Positions 8,053 through 16,573 are shown, numbered from the stretch's first letter. The stretch: 46,780 nt of DNA from Gemella sp. (GCA_030529855.1 JAUMWC010000015.1:1-46780), one strand, 5' to 3'. A program made the numbers and translations. Notes: generated by a model not told the origin, from the sequence alone.

Positions 8053-9384
8053 ATGAATAGTAAAAAAGTAATAATGACACTAAGTGTATTAGCTACGCCT
8101 TTTGCAGTAGAGGCAGCATTAGAAACGAATACAGCTCAAGCAGCTAATACATACACAATAAATCAAAATGTAAAAACTTATGCAAATGCAGCAAATGCAG
8201 CAAAATCAGCAAATTCAAAATCTACATATGGCCAAGGAACATATCATATATATAAACAAGCTAATGGAATGATTAATATTTCAAAAACTCCTGGAAAAGC
8301 AGGAGCGTGGATAAACCCAGCTGAAAATAAGGCGGTTGTCACAAAAGCAGCAACAAACATAAATCAAACTACAAACCAAGTTGCTCAATCAACACAAAAG
8401 CCAACAGCTAATCAATATGCATTAAATACAAGTGTAAAAACTTATACAAATGCAAGTTCAGCTGCATCACAAACAAATGCTCGTTCAACATACGCTAAAG
8501 GAAACTACTATGTATATAAAACAGCAAATGGAATGATGAACATTTCAAGAACGCAAGGAAAAGCAGGAGCATGGATAAACCCAGCTGAAAACAAAGTTGC
8601 TGCTACACCTACAAAAGTAGCTCAACCAACAGCGAAATCACAACAAACTCAAACTACAAAACCAGCTGCGACAACAACTCAAGCAGCTCAACAATATACA
8701 TTAACGACAGATGTTAACACATATACAAATGCAGGGTTAGCGGCTTCAAAAACAAATGCTAAGTCTAAATATACAAAAGGAAACTACTTTGTATATAAAA
8801 CAGCAAATGGAATGATTAATATCTCTAAAACTGCAGGAAAAGCAGGGGCGTGGATTAATCCAACTGAAAATAAAGTAGTTCAAGCTAAGATTGCAGCAGA
8901 TGCTAAGAAGGAAACTGTCTCAGCACCAAAACAACAAACTCAAACTACAAAACCAGCTGAAATGAAAACAGAACCTAAAAAGGCAACACAAGAGCCAAAA
9001 CCAGCTACAACTACTACAACTGCATCAACAGTTAAAGCAGCGCCAAAATTTGATGCAAATGGACTATTAGTTAGACAAAGATCAGCTAAAGGACAACAAG
9101 TAATTAATCATTTAATGGCTATTCCTGGACACAGAAATGGAGCTGCATACCACGCGTCTTCAGGTGTTGATAAATTAATTGACGAATTAACAACAGAAGA
9201 AGCATTGTGGGTAATTCACAGAATTGAAGGAGCAGGATTTGGACAAACTGGAGATGGATATGCTGGAATAGATACAGCAAAATCTCACCAAGTATTCGTT
9301 CAAAACCAATTAAATAGAAGATTCGGTGGATCAGTTCACGCTCTACTAAAAAAATGGGGAACATACAGTTACGGAGGATACTAG
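8053..9384 (+). CDS. Secreted protein with three 60-aa wall-binding-like repeats and a C-terminal muralytic-like domain
   Basis: This 443-aa protein has a signal peptide ending at AQA (about residue 30). Three 60-aa repeats follow at residues 34-93, 122-181 and 215-274, each ending in GKAGAWINPxENK with a YxVYKTANGMxNIS core. They are joined by Gln/Thr/Pro/Ala-rich linkers. The repeats resemble SH3-like cell-wall-binding modules of Gram-positive wall hydrolases, but I cannot name the family. The last domain (333-443) contains RIEGAGFGQTGDGYAGID and FGGSVHALLKKWGTYSYGGY. This pattern loosely recalls the aggregation-promoting-factor/IsaA-type transglycosylase ending, with Glu392 as the candidate acid. 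No LPXTG is present, and a terminator follows. Confidence 0.85.
   Translation: MNSKKVIMTLSVLATPFAVEAALETNTAQAANTYTINQNVKTYANAANAAKSANSKSTYGQGTYHIYKQANGMINISKTPGKAGAWINPAENKAVVTKAATNINQTTNQVAQSTQKPTANQYALNTSVKTYTNASSAASQTNARSTYAKGNYYVYKTANGMMNISRTQGKAGAWINPAENKVAATPTKVAQPTAKSQQTQTTKPAATTTQAAQQYTLTTDVNTYTNAGLAASKTNAKSKYTKGNYFVYKTANGMINISKTAGKAGAWINPTENKVVQAKIAADAKKETVSAPKQQTQTTKPAEMKTEPKKATQEPKPATTTTTASTVKAAPKFDANGLLVRQRSAKGQQVINHLMAIPGHRNGAAYHASSGVDKLIDELTTEEALWVIHRIEGAGFGQTGDGYAGIDTAKSHQVFVQNQLNRRFGGSVHALLKKWGTYSYGGY
8152..8331 (+). repeat. Coding repeat 1 of 3 (180 bases, 60 aa)
   Basis: First copy of the repeated module (residues 34-93). It starts YTINQNVKTY and ends GAWINPAENK. Confidence 0.9.
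8416..8595 (+). repeat. Coding repeat 2 of 3 (180 bases, 60 aa)
   Basis: Second copy (residues 122-181), the same length as copy 1. It starts YALNTSVKTY and ends GAWINPAENK. Confidence 0.9.
8695..8874 (+). repeat. Coding repeat 3 of 3 (180 bases, 60 aa)
   Basis: Third copy (residues 215-274), the same length. It starts YTLTTDVNTY and ends GAWINPTENK. Linkers on both sides share a QQTQTTKPA stretch. Confidence 0.9.
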
Positions 9385-9423
9385 TAAGTAGATTTAACGC
9401 TTATTACAAAACCCGTAAAACAT

Positions 9424-9452
9424 TTGACAAAACAAATGATAAACGATATTCT
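9424..9452 (+). promoter_or_regulatory. Promoter of the csbB-yfhO-like pair
   Basis: Perfect TTGACA (9424-9429), a 17-base spacer, then TATTCT (9447-9452). The -10 lies in the left arm of the upstream gene's terminator. Confidence 0.6.
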
Positions 9453-9480
9453 GTAATAATGGAATATCGTTTATTTTTTA
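9439..9480 (+). terminator. Intrinsic terminator after the secreted repeat protein gene
   Basis: A 13-bp stem (9439-9451 with 9462-9474) with a 10-base loop is followed by a T-run. Its left arm contains the -10 of the next promoter. Confidence 0.85.
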
Positions 9481-9515
9481 TATAAAAATATAAGATACAG
9501 AAAGGAGTGAAGACT

Positions 9516-10466
9516 ATGAAATTATCTATAGTAGTTGCTTTTTTTAATGAAGAAGAAATGATAGAAAAAACTCATAGTGAGATTAACAAGTATGTTAGCC
9601 AGATAAAAGAATTATCTGACTATGAATTAGTCTTTGTTAATGACGGTTCTAAAGATAGAACATTTGAACTAATGAAAAAAATAGCTGATGAAAATCCTAA
9701 AGTAAAATACATCAGTTTTAGTCGTAACTTTGGACGAGAATCTGCTTTACTAGCTGGACTAAGAAAAGCTAGTGGGGAGATGGTTATGATTATGGATGGA
9801 GACTTACAACACCCGCCACAACTAATTCATAAATTTGTTGAAGGATACTTAGAAGGTTATGATGTAGTATCTGGAAGACGTAATAGGGATGGAGAATCTA
9901 AGTTAGGAACACTGTTTGCTAATTTATTCTATAAAACATCTTCATCGTTAATGGATGTAAAATTAACAAATGGAATTTCAGAATTTAAATTATTCTCTAG
10001 AAAAGCAGTAAATGCTGTTTTATCATTAGAAGAATATAATCGTTTTTCGAAAGGGATTTTCTCTTGGATTGGATTTAAGGAGAAAGTAATAGATTATCAA
10101 AACCAAGTTAGAGAAGCAGGAGAATCTAAATTTGGATTCAGACGTGGTTTAAATTATGCTATGCAAGGAATAATGGCATTTAATGAAAAACCATTGAGAA
10201 TAGTATTGAAATTAGGTTTTGCATGTGTTTTTGTTGCAGTATTATATTTACTATCAATGATAGCTTTATACTTCACAAAACCACATTTATTGGTTAGTGG
10301 ATATTTCACAACAATCGCAATGATAACCCTTCTTGGAGGAGTACAGTTAATCTCTATAGGAATATTAGGGGAGTATATAGGAAAAATCTTTTATGAAGTT
10401 AAAAGAAGACCCCATTATTTAATAGATGAAACAAACTTTGAAGAGGAGACAACAGATGCAAAATAA
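9516..10466 (+). CDS. csbB: Family 2 glycosyltransferase, CsbB/GtrB-like (polyprenyl-phosphate sugar synthase)
   Basis: A GT2 enzyme of 316 aa that probably loads a sugar onto undecaprenyl phosphate at the inner membrane face. The N-terminal GT-A domain has LSIVVAFFNEEEMI, VNDGSKDRT, SFSRNFGRESALLAGL and the metal-binding MDGDLQHPP (a DxD-type motif). Two TM helices follow (about 230-285 by the new numbering), then a short basic tail. The start is set at the ATG at 9516, 8 bases after AAGGAG; an in-frame GTG at 9507 overlaps that Shine-Dalgarno and is not credible. It overlaps the YfhO gene start by 11 bases, as expected for the B. subtilis csbB-yfhO pair. Confidence 0.88.
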   Translation: MKLSIVVAFFNEEEMIEKTHSEINKYVSQIKELSDYELVFVNDGSKDRTFELMKKIADENPKVKYISFSRNFGRESALLAGLRKASGEMVMIMDGDLQHPPQLIHKFVEGYLEGYDVVSGRRNRDGESKLGTLFANLFYKTSSSLMDVKLTNGISEFKLFSRKAVNAVLSLEEYNRFSKGIFSWIGFKEKVIDYQNQVREAGESKFGFRRGLNYAMQGIMAFNEKPLRIVLKLGFACVFVAVLYLLSMIALYFTKPHLLVSGYFTTIAMITLLGGVQLISIGILGEYIGKIFYEVKRRPHYLIDETNFEEETTDAK

Positions 10467-13323
10467 TAAAGAATTAAAACATAAAAAAAGAAGAATATAT
10501 CTTCTTTCAACAATACTTCCAATGTTTTTAATGTCTATAGTTTGGGCATTTATGGGAGTATTTCCATTTGGAGATAAGACACTTATGGCGGTTGACTTTG
10601 GTCAGCAATATATAGGTCTATATTCTTTCTTAAGAGATACAGTATTAAGCGGAGATTTTTCAGGACTGTGGTATTCATTCTCTAAGACATTAGGTGGAGC
10701 AATGATAGGTATTTGGGGATTCAACTTAATAAGTCCTTTTAATATCTTATATATCATCTTACCTTTAGAGCAATATCCGTGGGCAATTTTCTTAACGATA
10801 TTACTTCGTTATGGTGCTACGGGATTTGCGATGGCCTTCTTCTTAGTAAGAAGGTACTCAGGTTTAAAATATGATACACTATATGTTCCTTTATTCGCAG
10901 TTTCTTATGCACTATCAGGAATGATTGTATCTTACCAAATGAACCCAATTTTCTATGATGCGATGATAGTATTACCAATAATCTTGGTTTACTTAGAAGA
11001 ATATTTAGATGGTGGACCAGCTTACAAGTACATAGCCTGGCTTGCTACGGCTTACTTCTTACACTTCTATATGGCATTTATGATAAGCGTATTCTTAGGT
11101 TTATATGTAATTTTCTATTACTTATGGCCAAAAAACAAAGAAGATTTTGTACTAGGTGATTACTTTAGAAGATTCTTAGGTTTCTTTTTATCGTCACTTT
11201 GGGCAGTAGCTGTAGCTATGGTACTATTACTACCAATAGTGTTAAACCTTATCTTATCAAAAGGTGCTTATGAAAATGAATTAACATTTGAATTTGCCTT
11301 GCAAATTAATCCATTAGACATACTTGCTAAACTTATGATAGGTGGATTTGATAATGAATCAGGATGGTCAGCAGGACCTAACTTACCAAATATATTTGTA
11401 GGATCAGTAGCCTTACTAGGAGCGATTCTTTACTTCTTTAATAAGAAGTTCACTCCGCTTAGAAAAGTAGGGGTAGGAATAATTCTATTCGTATTCTTCG
11501 CTGGATTTGTACACATGTTTACAAATAAACTTTGGCATATGGGACAAACACCAGCAGGATTTTTCTACAGATATTCTTGGATAACATCATTCTTTATGGT
11601 ATTCCTTGCTTATAAGACTTTTGGAACAAAAGTAAGAATACCTTGGTTCCTAAATATAGGATTAATAGTAGCAATGTTAGGATCTGCTTACTATGTATTC
11701 TCAAATGACTATACATTTATTACAAAACTTCAAACAGAAGAATTTACAAAAATAATCAATGCTAACCAATTTATGGTATATTTAATAGCTGCAATAATTG
11801 CTTTCCTAGCTTCTTATATAATAGCAACTAATAAAGAAGATAGCCATAGATTTTATAAGGTAGGATTTATTATAGTAGGTATAGCAGCTTCAGTTTACTT
11901 ATTAGTAAATGGTTACTTTATGACTCAGATAATCCTAACTCTAGCTACCTGGTTATTAGCATTATTATTCTTCAATACAGATAGAAGTAAGTATCTATAT
12001 ACAATGGCACTGGCAATGGTATCATTTGAACTTACAGGGAATGCATTCTTGTCGCAAGTAACAGTTGCTTATGACAATGCTCCTAAATTTTCAGATGCAT
12101 CTGCAAGTGTATCTAAAGTAGTAGATAACATTCAAGAACAAGATAAAAATGATTTTTACCGTATAGGTTCAACATTTGTCTATGCAAAAAATGATCCATT
12201 TATGTATGGCTATAATGGATTATCAACATTCTCTTCTAACTTAGAGAAATCAACCTTAGACTTCTTTGGACATATGGGAGACTTTGGTGGGAATGCAGCA
12301 ACTTACTATGCCAACGGAACGCCTTGGACAGATGCTATGTATTCAGTTAAATACTTCATTGATAGAAAAGACTACACTAATGAAGATTTAAATAATAATC
12401 CTAATAAAAAATATTTCCAAAGAAATTCTAGTAGATATGACTTAACTGAGAATTACAGTAAAATTTATGAAGATGATCGCTATATAGCTTACAAAAATGA
12501 AAATGTATTACCAATCGCATTTGGAGCAAACTATCAAATAGCTAATGTAGTAATGAGAGACCATTACCCATACTTAAACCAAAACTCTATACTTTCAGCG
12601 CTTGGTGGACAAGATGATTACTTCGTAGATGTTGGGATTCCAGTTGCAGAAATCAATAACGTTACGCAAAATGTAGTTAATGGAAAACTAACTTACGATA
12701 CAATTGAACAAGGGAAAAAAGCAGAAGTAACACTTAAGATGACACCTGCAACTAACGATCCACATTACTTTGTAGCACCGACGACTTTACGTCAATCAAT
12801 GGGTGGGAGAATAGATATCAAGAGAGATAACTTATGGTATTACTACACTCAATCATTTGATCAATACCAGCTGTGGAATATGGCTCACAATTCTCAAGGT
12901 AAAGAAGTTAAATTATCATTTGAAAATCACTTAGGAGAACCTTTAGAATTGTCAGGAATGGCTTTCTATAGAGCAGATTCTGCTAAGATTAAAAAAGTAA
13001 TCGAAGATAGGAAAGCTCAAGGTATGCAAGTTACTTCTTGGTCAAATACAAATATTAAAGGAAAAGTAAACATTACTGATGATAGTAAATTAATGTTTAC
13101 GACAATACCACATAATCCAGGTTGGACTGTAAAAGTAGATGGCCAAAAAGTAGAAACAATTAAGATATTAAATTCTATGTTAGCATTTCCGATTACAAGT
13201 GGAGAGCACGAAATAGAATTAAGCTTTACACCGCAAGGATGGTATGTAGGACTAGGAATTTCATCAGTAGCTTTATTAGGTTTAATAAGTCTTATTGTTA
13301 TTGAAAAAAGACGTAAAAAATAA
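10456..13323 (+). CDS. yfhO: YfhO-family multi-pass membrane protein, probable lipoteichoic acid glycosylation enzyme
   Basis: This 955-aa membrane protein has about 12 hydrophobic segments in the first 550 residues, then a large extracytoplasmic domain (about 560-920), a last TM helix and a basic KRRKK tail. The N-terminal FGDKTLMAVDFGQQY and TLGGAMIGIWGFNLISPFN are typical YfhO motifs. The family is GT-C-like. In B. subtilis, CsbB plus YfhO are required for GlcNAc decoration of lipoteichoic acid, so the same role is inferred here. The start ATG at 10456 follows AGAGGAG; an upstream in-frame ATG at 10426 lacks a ribosome site. It overlaps the glycosyltransferase by 11 bases. Confidence 0.9.
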   Translation: MQNNKELKHKKRRIYLLSTILPMFLMSIVWAFMGVFPFGDKTLMAVDFGQQYIGLYSFLRDTVLSGDFSGLWYSFSKTLGGAMIGIWGFNLISPFNILYIILPLEQYPWAIFLTILLRYGATGFAMAFFLVRRYSGLKYDTLYVPLFAVSYALSGMIVSYQMNPIFYDAMIVLPIILVYLEEYLDGGPAYKYIAWLATAYFLHFYMAFMISVFLGLYVIFYYLWPKNKEDFVLGDYFRRFLGFFLSSLWAVAVAMVLLLPIVLNLILSKGAYENELTFEFALQINPLDILAKLMIGGFDNESGWSAGPNLPNIFVGSVALLGAILYFFNKKFTPLRKVGVGIILFVFFAGFVHMFTNKLWHMGQTPAGFFYRYSWITSFFMVFLAYKTFGTKVRIPWFLNIGLIVAMLGSAYYVFSNDYTFITKLQTEEFTKIINANQFMVYLIAAIIAFLASYIIATNKEDSHRFYKVGFIIVGIAASVYLLVNGYFMTQIILTLATWLLALLFFNTDRSKYLYTMALAMVSFELTGNAFLSQVTVAYDNAPKFSDASASVSKVVDNIQEQDKNDFYRIGSTFVYAKNDPFMYGYNGLSTFSSNLEKSTLDFFGHMGDFGGNAATYYANGTPWTDAMYSVKYFIDRKDYTNEDLNNNPNKKYFQRNSSRYDLTENYSKIYEDDRYIAYKNENVLPIAFGANYQIANVVMRDHYPYLNQNSILSALGGQDDYFVDVGIPVAEINNVTQNVVNGKLTYDTIEQGKKAEVTLKMTPATNDPHYFVAPTTLRQSMGGRIDIKRDNLWYYYTQSFDQYQLWNMAHNSQGKEVKLSFENHLGEPLELSGMAFYRADSAKIKKVIEDRKAQGMQVTSWSNTNIKGKVNITDDSKLMFTTIPHNPGWTVKVDGQKVETIKILNSMLAFPITSGEHEIELSFTPQGWYVGLGISSVALLGLISLIVIEKRRKK

Positions 13324-13331
13324 TAGTAATA

Positions 13332-13366
13332 AAAAAGAACTTTGATTTATTTCAAAGTTCTTTTTA
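13332..13366 (+). terminator. Intrinsic terminator after yfhO
   Basis: A 14-bp stem (13332-13345 with 13352-13365) is flanked by A- and T-runs. Its core is the same as the terminator at 18362-18393. Confidence 0.9.
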
Positions 13367-13422
13367 TATTGTCTTTATTCTACAGATATAAGTAAAAGTT
13401 ATAATCCACTAACGTAAACTAA

Positions 13423-13452
13423 TTGGACAAAAATAATAAAACGGGATAAAAT
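13423..13452 (+). promoter_or_regulatory. Possible promoter of the acyl-CoA dehydrogenase operon
   Basis: TTGGAC, an 18-base spacer, then TAAAAT (13447-13452). The -10 abuts the cre-like box at 13451. Confidence 0.45.
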
Positions 13453-13465
13453 GAAAACGTAAACA
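13451..13465 (+). promoter_or_regulatory. cre-like catabolite repression box (CcpA operator)
   Basis: The 15 bases match the degenerate cre consensus WTGNAANCGNWNNCW at all defined positions (ATGAAAACGTAAACA). It lies at the promoter of the acyl-CoA module, 58 bases before the start codon. Confidence 0.65.
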
Positions 13466-13522
13466 AAGTTACAAATATTATTGTATAGTGTCAATAAAAA
13501 TATATAGTTTAGGAGAAATATA

Positions 13523-14731
13523 ATGCCATCAAAAGAAGAATTATTAAAAGGGTTATACCCTGAAGATATATTTGGATATGCTTCAGGCTTAACTTTAGGA
13601 GAAATCCAAGTTTTAAAAAAATTACGAGAAGAATTAGAAATAAGGGTGAGACCTGTATTAATAGAAAGTTGTGAGAAAGCACTGCTTCCAAAAGAAGAAA
13701 TTTTTGGAGCGTTTAAAGCAGCTAGAATTATGGATGATCCAGCTTTATTTGAAGGACGTGAAGAAAACTGGAAAACAAGTGAATTATATAATACATTCTT
13801 ATACTTAGAACTTGCAAGATTTGATCCGTCTGTCGCAACCTTATATACAGTACACGGTGGATTAGGTTATAATACAATTTTACTAGGTGGAAGTCCAGAA
13901 CAAATAGAAAAATATGCTCCAAAAATTAGAACATTTGAAGAACAAACATGTTTCGCTTTAACAGAACCAGACCACGGATCTGATATAGCAGGTGGATTAG
14001 CAACTACAGCAGAACGTAAAGGTGATAAGTGGATTTTAAATGGACAAAAACGCTGGATTGGTGGAGCAAAAACAGCAGACTTTATACCGGTTTTTGCAAG
14101 AGATGTAGAATCGAAAAAAATCAAATGCTTTATTGTAAAAGCAGGTTCACCAGGATTGAAAATAGAAAATGTAGAGAACAAGATAGCCTTACGTATGGTT
14201 AATAATGGTCACATCACCCTAGAAAATGTAGAAGTTTTAGAAGAAGATAGATTAGTAAATATCAATGGTTATGCAGATGTAGCTAAAATTTTTGTATTTA
14301 CACGAGCAGATGTAGCTCATATTGCGATGGGAACAGCAGCAGGAGCTTTCAATGCAGCTTTACGCCTAACAACAAGTCGTGAGCAATTTGGAAGAAAATT
14401 AGCGGCCTTCCAATTAGTACAAGAGAAGTTATCACGTATGCAAGCTAATGTTGTAGCAGCTTTAGCTTATTCAGTAAGAATTGCTGAGCTTCAAGAAAAT
14501 GGAAAAGATTTAATGTTAAATTCATCGCTGGCAAAAATGCATAATTCACTACGTATGCGTGAAACAGTAGCATTAGCACGTGAAGTATGTGGTGGAAATG
14601 GAATAACTCTAGATACAGATGTAGCTCGTTTCTTTGTAGATGCTGAAGGTATTTATACATACGAAGGAACACATGAAGTTAATGCCTTAATAGTAGGTCG
14701 AGAAATTACAGGTGAAGGAGCATTTGTATAA
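13523..14731 (+). CDS. Acyl-CoA dehydrogenase, glutaryl-CoA-dehydrogenase-like
   Basis: A flavin-dependent acyl-CoA dehydrogenase of 402 aa, of normal family length. It has FALTEPDHGSD (FAD/substrate), WILNGQKRWIGGA, KIALRMVNNG, the SREQFGRKLAAFQLVQ helix, CGGNGI, and the C-terminal TYEGTHEVNALIVGREITG carrying the catalytic Glu. The ALR segment and the YEGTH...ALIxGRxITG ending resemble glutaryl-CoA dehydrogenase more than butyryl-CoA dehydrogenase. The product would then be crotonyl-CoA, which the next enzymes could use. Butyryl- or other short-chain acyl-CoA remains possible. No etfAB is nearby. The Shine-Dalgarno is TAGGAG. Confidence 0.85.
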   Translation: MPSKEELLKGLYPEDIFGYASGLTLGEIQVLKKLREELEIRVRPVLIESCEKALLPKEEIFGAFKAARIMDDPALFEGREENWKTSELYNTFLYLELARFDPSVATLYTVHGGLGYNTILLGGSPEQIEKYAPKIRTFEEQTCFALTEPDHGSDIAGGLATTAERKGDKWILNGQKRWIGGAKTADFIPVFARDVESKKIKCFIVKAGSPGLKIENVENKIALRMVNNGHITLENVEVLEEDRLVNINGYADVAKIFVFTRADVAHIAMGTAAGAFNAALRLTTSREQFGRKLAAFQLVQEKLSRMQANVVAALAYSVRIAELQENGKDLMLNSSLAKMHNSLRMRETVALAREVCGGNGITLDTDVARFFVDAEGIYTYEGTHEVNALIVGREITGEGAFV

Positions 14732-14757
14732 AATATACAAGTGTGTAGGAGAAAAAT

Positions 14758-15606
14758 ATGAGTATAGAAAAAGTAATGATTATTGGATCAGGACAGATGG
14801 GGAGTGGTATTGCTCAAGTATTTGCCCAAGCAGGATACACGGTATATCTAAATGATATTAAAGAAGAATTTGTTGAACGTGGTTTAACAGGAATCAAAAA
14901 CCAACTAGCAAAAGCAGTAGAAAAAGGTCGTCTAACAGAAGAAGAAAATACAGCTATCTTAGAACGATTGATTCCATCAACAACGTACGAAGATGCAAAA
15001 AACGTTGATCTTGTTGTCGAAGCAGCAACAGAAAATAGGGAAATCAAATTAGGAATATTTAAGCAGTTAGATGAAATAACATCTCCAACAACTATTTTAG
15101 CAACAAATACATCATCATTATCAGTAACAGATGTAGCGGCGACTACTGTTCATCAAGAACGTGTAATAGGGATGCACTTCTTTAATCCAGCACCAGTTAT
15201 GAAACTTGTTGAAGTTATTAGAGCTTTACAAACATCTGATGAAGTTGCAAATGTAGTTAGGGAAGTAGCAATTAAAATTGGAAAAACACCAGTCGATGTG
15301 CAAGACTCATATGGATTTGTTGTAAATCGTATATTAGTACCTATGATAAATGAAGCTGTCTTTGTTTTAGGAGAAGGAGTGGCTAGTGCTAAAGAAATTG
15401 ATGAAGCAATGAAACTAGGAGCCAACCATCCAATAGGACCACTAGCATTGGCAGATTTAATAGGACTTGATGTATGTCTATCTGTTATGAATGTACTATA
15501 TACAGGATTCAGTGATTCTAAATATAGACCAGCACCATTACTTAAGAAAATGGTAGAAGCAGGAAAACTAGGAAGAAAAACAAAAGAAGGATTCTTCACT
15601 TATTAA
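14758..15606 (+). CDS. hbd: 3-hydroxybutyryl-CoA dehydrogenase
   Basis: An NAD(P)-dependent enzyme that interconverts 3-hydroxybutyryl-CoA and acetoacetyl-CoA. Its 282 aa are standard for the single-domain Hbd/PaaH type. It has a Rossmann motif IGSGQMGSGIAQ near the N-terminus, EAATENREIK, ATNTSSLSVT, the catalytic-His segment GMHFFNPAPVMKLVEV, and the C-terminal dimerisation domain (VNRILVPMINEA, LGANHPIGPLALADLIGLD). It lies 26 bases after the dehydrogenase gene with Shine-Dalgarno TAGGAG, so the two are co-transcribed. A terminator follows directly. Confidence 0.95.
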   Translation: MSIEKVMIIGSGQMGSGIAQVFAQAGYTVYLNDIKEEFVERGLTGIKNQLAKAVEKGRLTEEENTAILERLIPSTTYEDAKNVDLVVEAATENREIKLGIFKQLDEITSPTTILATNTSSLSVTDVAATTVHQERVIGMHFFNPAPVMKLVEVIRALQTSDEVANVVREVAIKIGKTPVDVQDSYGFVVNRILVPMINEAVFVLGEGVASAKEIDEAMKLGANHPIGPLALADLIGLDVCLSVMNVLYTGFSDSKYRPAPLLKKMVEAGKLGRKTKEGFFTY

Positions 15607-15613
15607 AAAATGT

Positions 15614-15645
15614 ACGTCGAAGGTTAAACTTCGGCGTATTTTTTA
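15614..15645 (+). terminator. Intrinsic terminator after hbd
   Basis: A 9-bp stem with one G-T pair (15614-15622 with 15629-15637) is followed by a T-run. Confidence 0.85.
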
Positions 15646-15679
15646 TTAAATTGAATAACAATAGTAAAAATTAAGTTAG

Positions 15680-15708
15680 TTGACAAAAGAAGTGAAAGTA
15701 TATAAACT
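15680..15708 (+). promoter_or_regulatory. Promoter of the crotonase-hydrolase operon
   Basis: Perfect TTGACA (15680-15685), a 17-base spacer, then TAAACT (15703-15708). TATAAA at 15701 would give 15 bases. Confidence 0.6.
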
Positions 15709-15714
15709 GATAAA

Positions 15715-15728
15715 TGTAAGCGCTAATA
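15715..15728 (+). promoter_or_regulatory. cre-like box downstream of the crotonase promoter
   Basis: TGTAAGCGCTAATA matches the cre consensus TGWAANCGNTNWCA at all but one defined position (T for C near the end). It sits at the predicted transcription start, a roadblock position. Confidence 0.55.
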
Positions 15729-15784
15729 AAAATGTAAAATAACTTTGTTGAAACTATGATTATTACTTATTTTTGGAGGTTAGT

Positions 15785-16564
15785 ATGAGTAAAACAGTAT
15801 TATTAGAAGTTAAAGATCAAATAGGATATGTGACAATTAGTCGCCCAGAAGCCTTAAATGCACTAAGTTCACAAGTATTAAAAGATTTAAATGACACACT
15901 AGAAACAATAGAAAAGGATGAAACTATTCGTGTTGTGATTTTAAAAGGTGCAGGAGAAAAAGCATTTGTTGCTGGAGCAGATATTAAAGAAATGGATAAA
16001 ATGACACCTATTCAGGCTCATGAATATATGACATATGCAAATGATACATTTACAAGACTTGCGAATTTAAAGCAACCAACAATAGCTATCTTAAATGGAT
16101 ACGCATTAGGTGGGGGATTAGAACTTGCCTTATCGACAGATATTCGTATTGGATTTGATAAAACAGTGATTGGTTTTCCAGAAGTAGGACTAGGAATCAT
16201 ACCAGGATTTGCAGGTACTCAACGTATGTCACGTCTTATAGGAACAAGTAAAACTAAGGAGCTAGTCTTCACAGCAGAACTTCTAAAAGGAGAAGATGCT
16301 TATAAACTAGGTATTTTAAATAAATTTGTAAATAAAGAAGAGTTGGCATTAACAGCAAGAGAACTAGCTGAAAAGATTATAAAAAATGCACCATTAGCTG
16401 TAGAAAAAGCAAAACATGTTATCCAAGTAGGATACGATTTACCATTAGAAAATGCTATTCGATTAGAGACAGAAGCAGAAGCTCTATTGTTCTCAACAGA
16501 AGACAAGGTAGAAGGAATGAATGCCTTTATTGAAAAACGTAAACCTACATTCAAACGTAAATAG
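15785..16564 (+). CDS. Enoyl-CoA hydratase/isomerase family protein (crotonase)
   Basis: A 259-aa crotonase-fold enzyme, likely interconverting crotonyl-CoA and 3-hydroxybutyryl-CoA. Visible motifs are SRPEALNALS, the oxyanion-hole segment FVAGADIKEM, GYALGGGLELALSTD and FPEVGLGIIPGFAGTQR. Glu113 and Glu133 match the two catalytic glutamates of crotonase in both context and their 20-residue spacing. The start is the ATG at 15785, six bases after GGAGG; the upstream in-frame TTG overlaps that Shine-Dalgarno. It is co-transcribed with the following hydrolase and linked by function to hbd and the acyl-CoA dehydrogenase upstream. Confidence 0.93.
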   Translation: MSKTVLLEVKDQIGYVTISRPEALNALSSQVLKDLNDTLETIEKDETIRVVILKGAGEKAFVAGADIKEMDKMTPIQAHEYMTYANDTFTRLANLKQPTIAILNGYALGGGLELALSTDIRIGFDKTVIGFPEVGLGIIPGFAGTQRMSRLIGTSKTKELVFTAELLKGEDAYKLGILNKFVNKEELALTARELAEKIIKNAPLAVEKAKHVIQVGYDLPLENAIRLETEAEALLFSTEDKVEGMNAFIEKRKPTFKRK

Positions 16565-16573
16565 GTAAGAAGT

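Noticed and set aside
8152..8874. Tandem repeats as a CRISPR-like or mobile array
   Set aside because: The repeats are coding, 180 bases long, in frame, and diverged at DNA level, with linkers of uneven length.
9507..9515. GTG at 9507 as the start of the glycosyltransferase
   Set aside because: It overlaps the Shine-Dalgarno that serves the ATG at 9516.
15153..15599. 148-codon ORF antisense to hbd
   Set aside because: It runs fully inside hbd on the other strand, with no start signal; the sense frame has clear dehydrogenase motifs.
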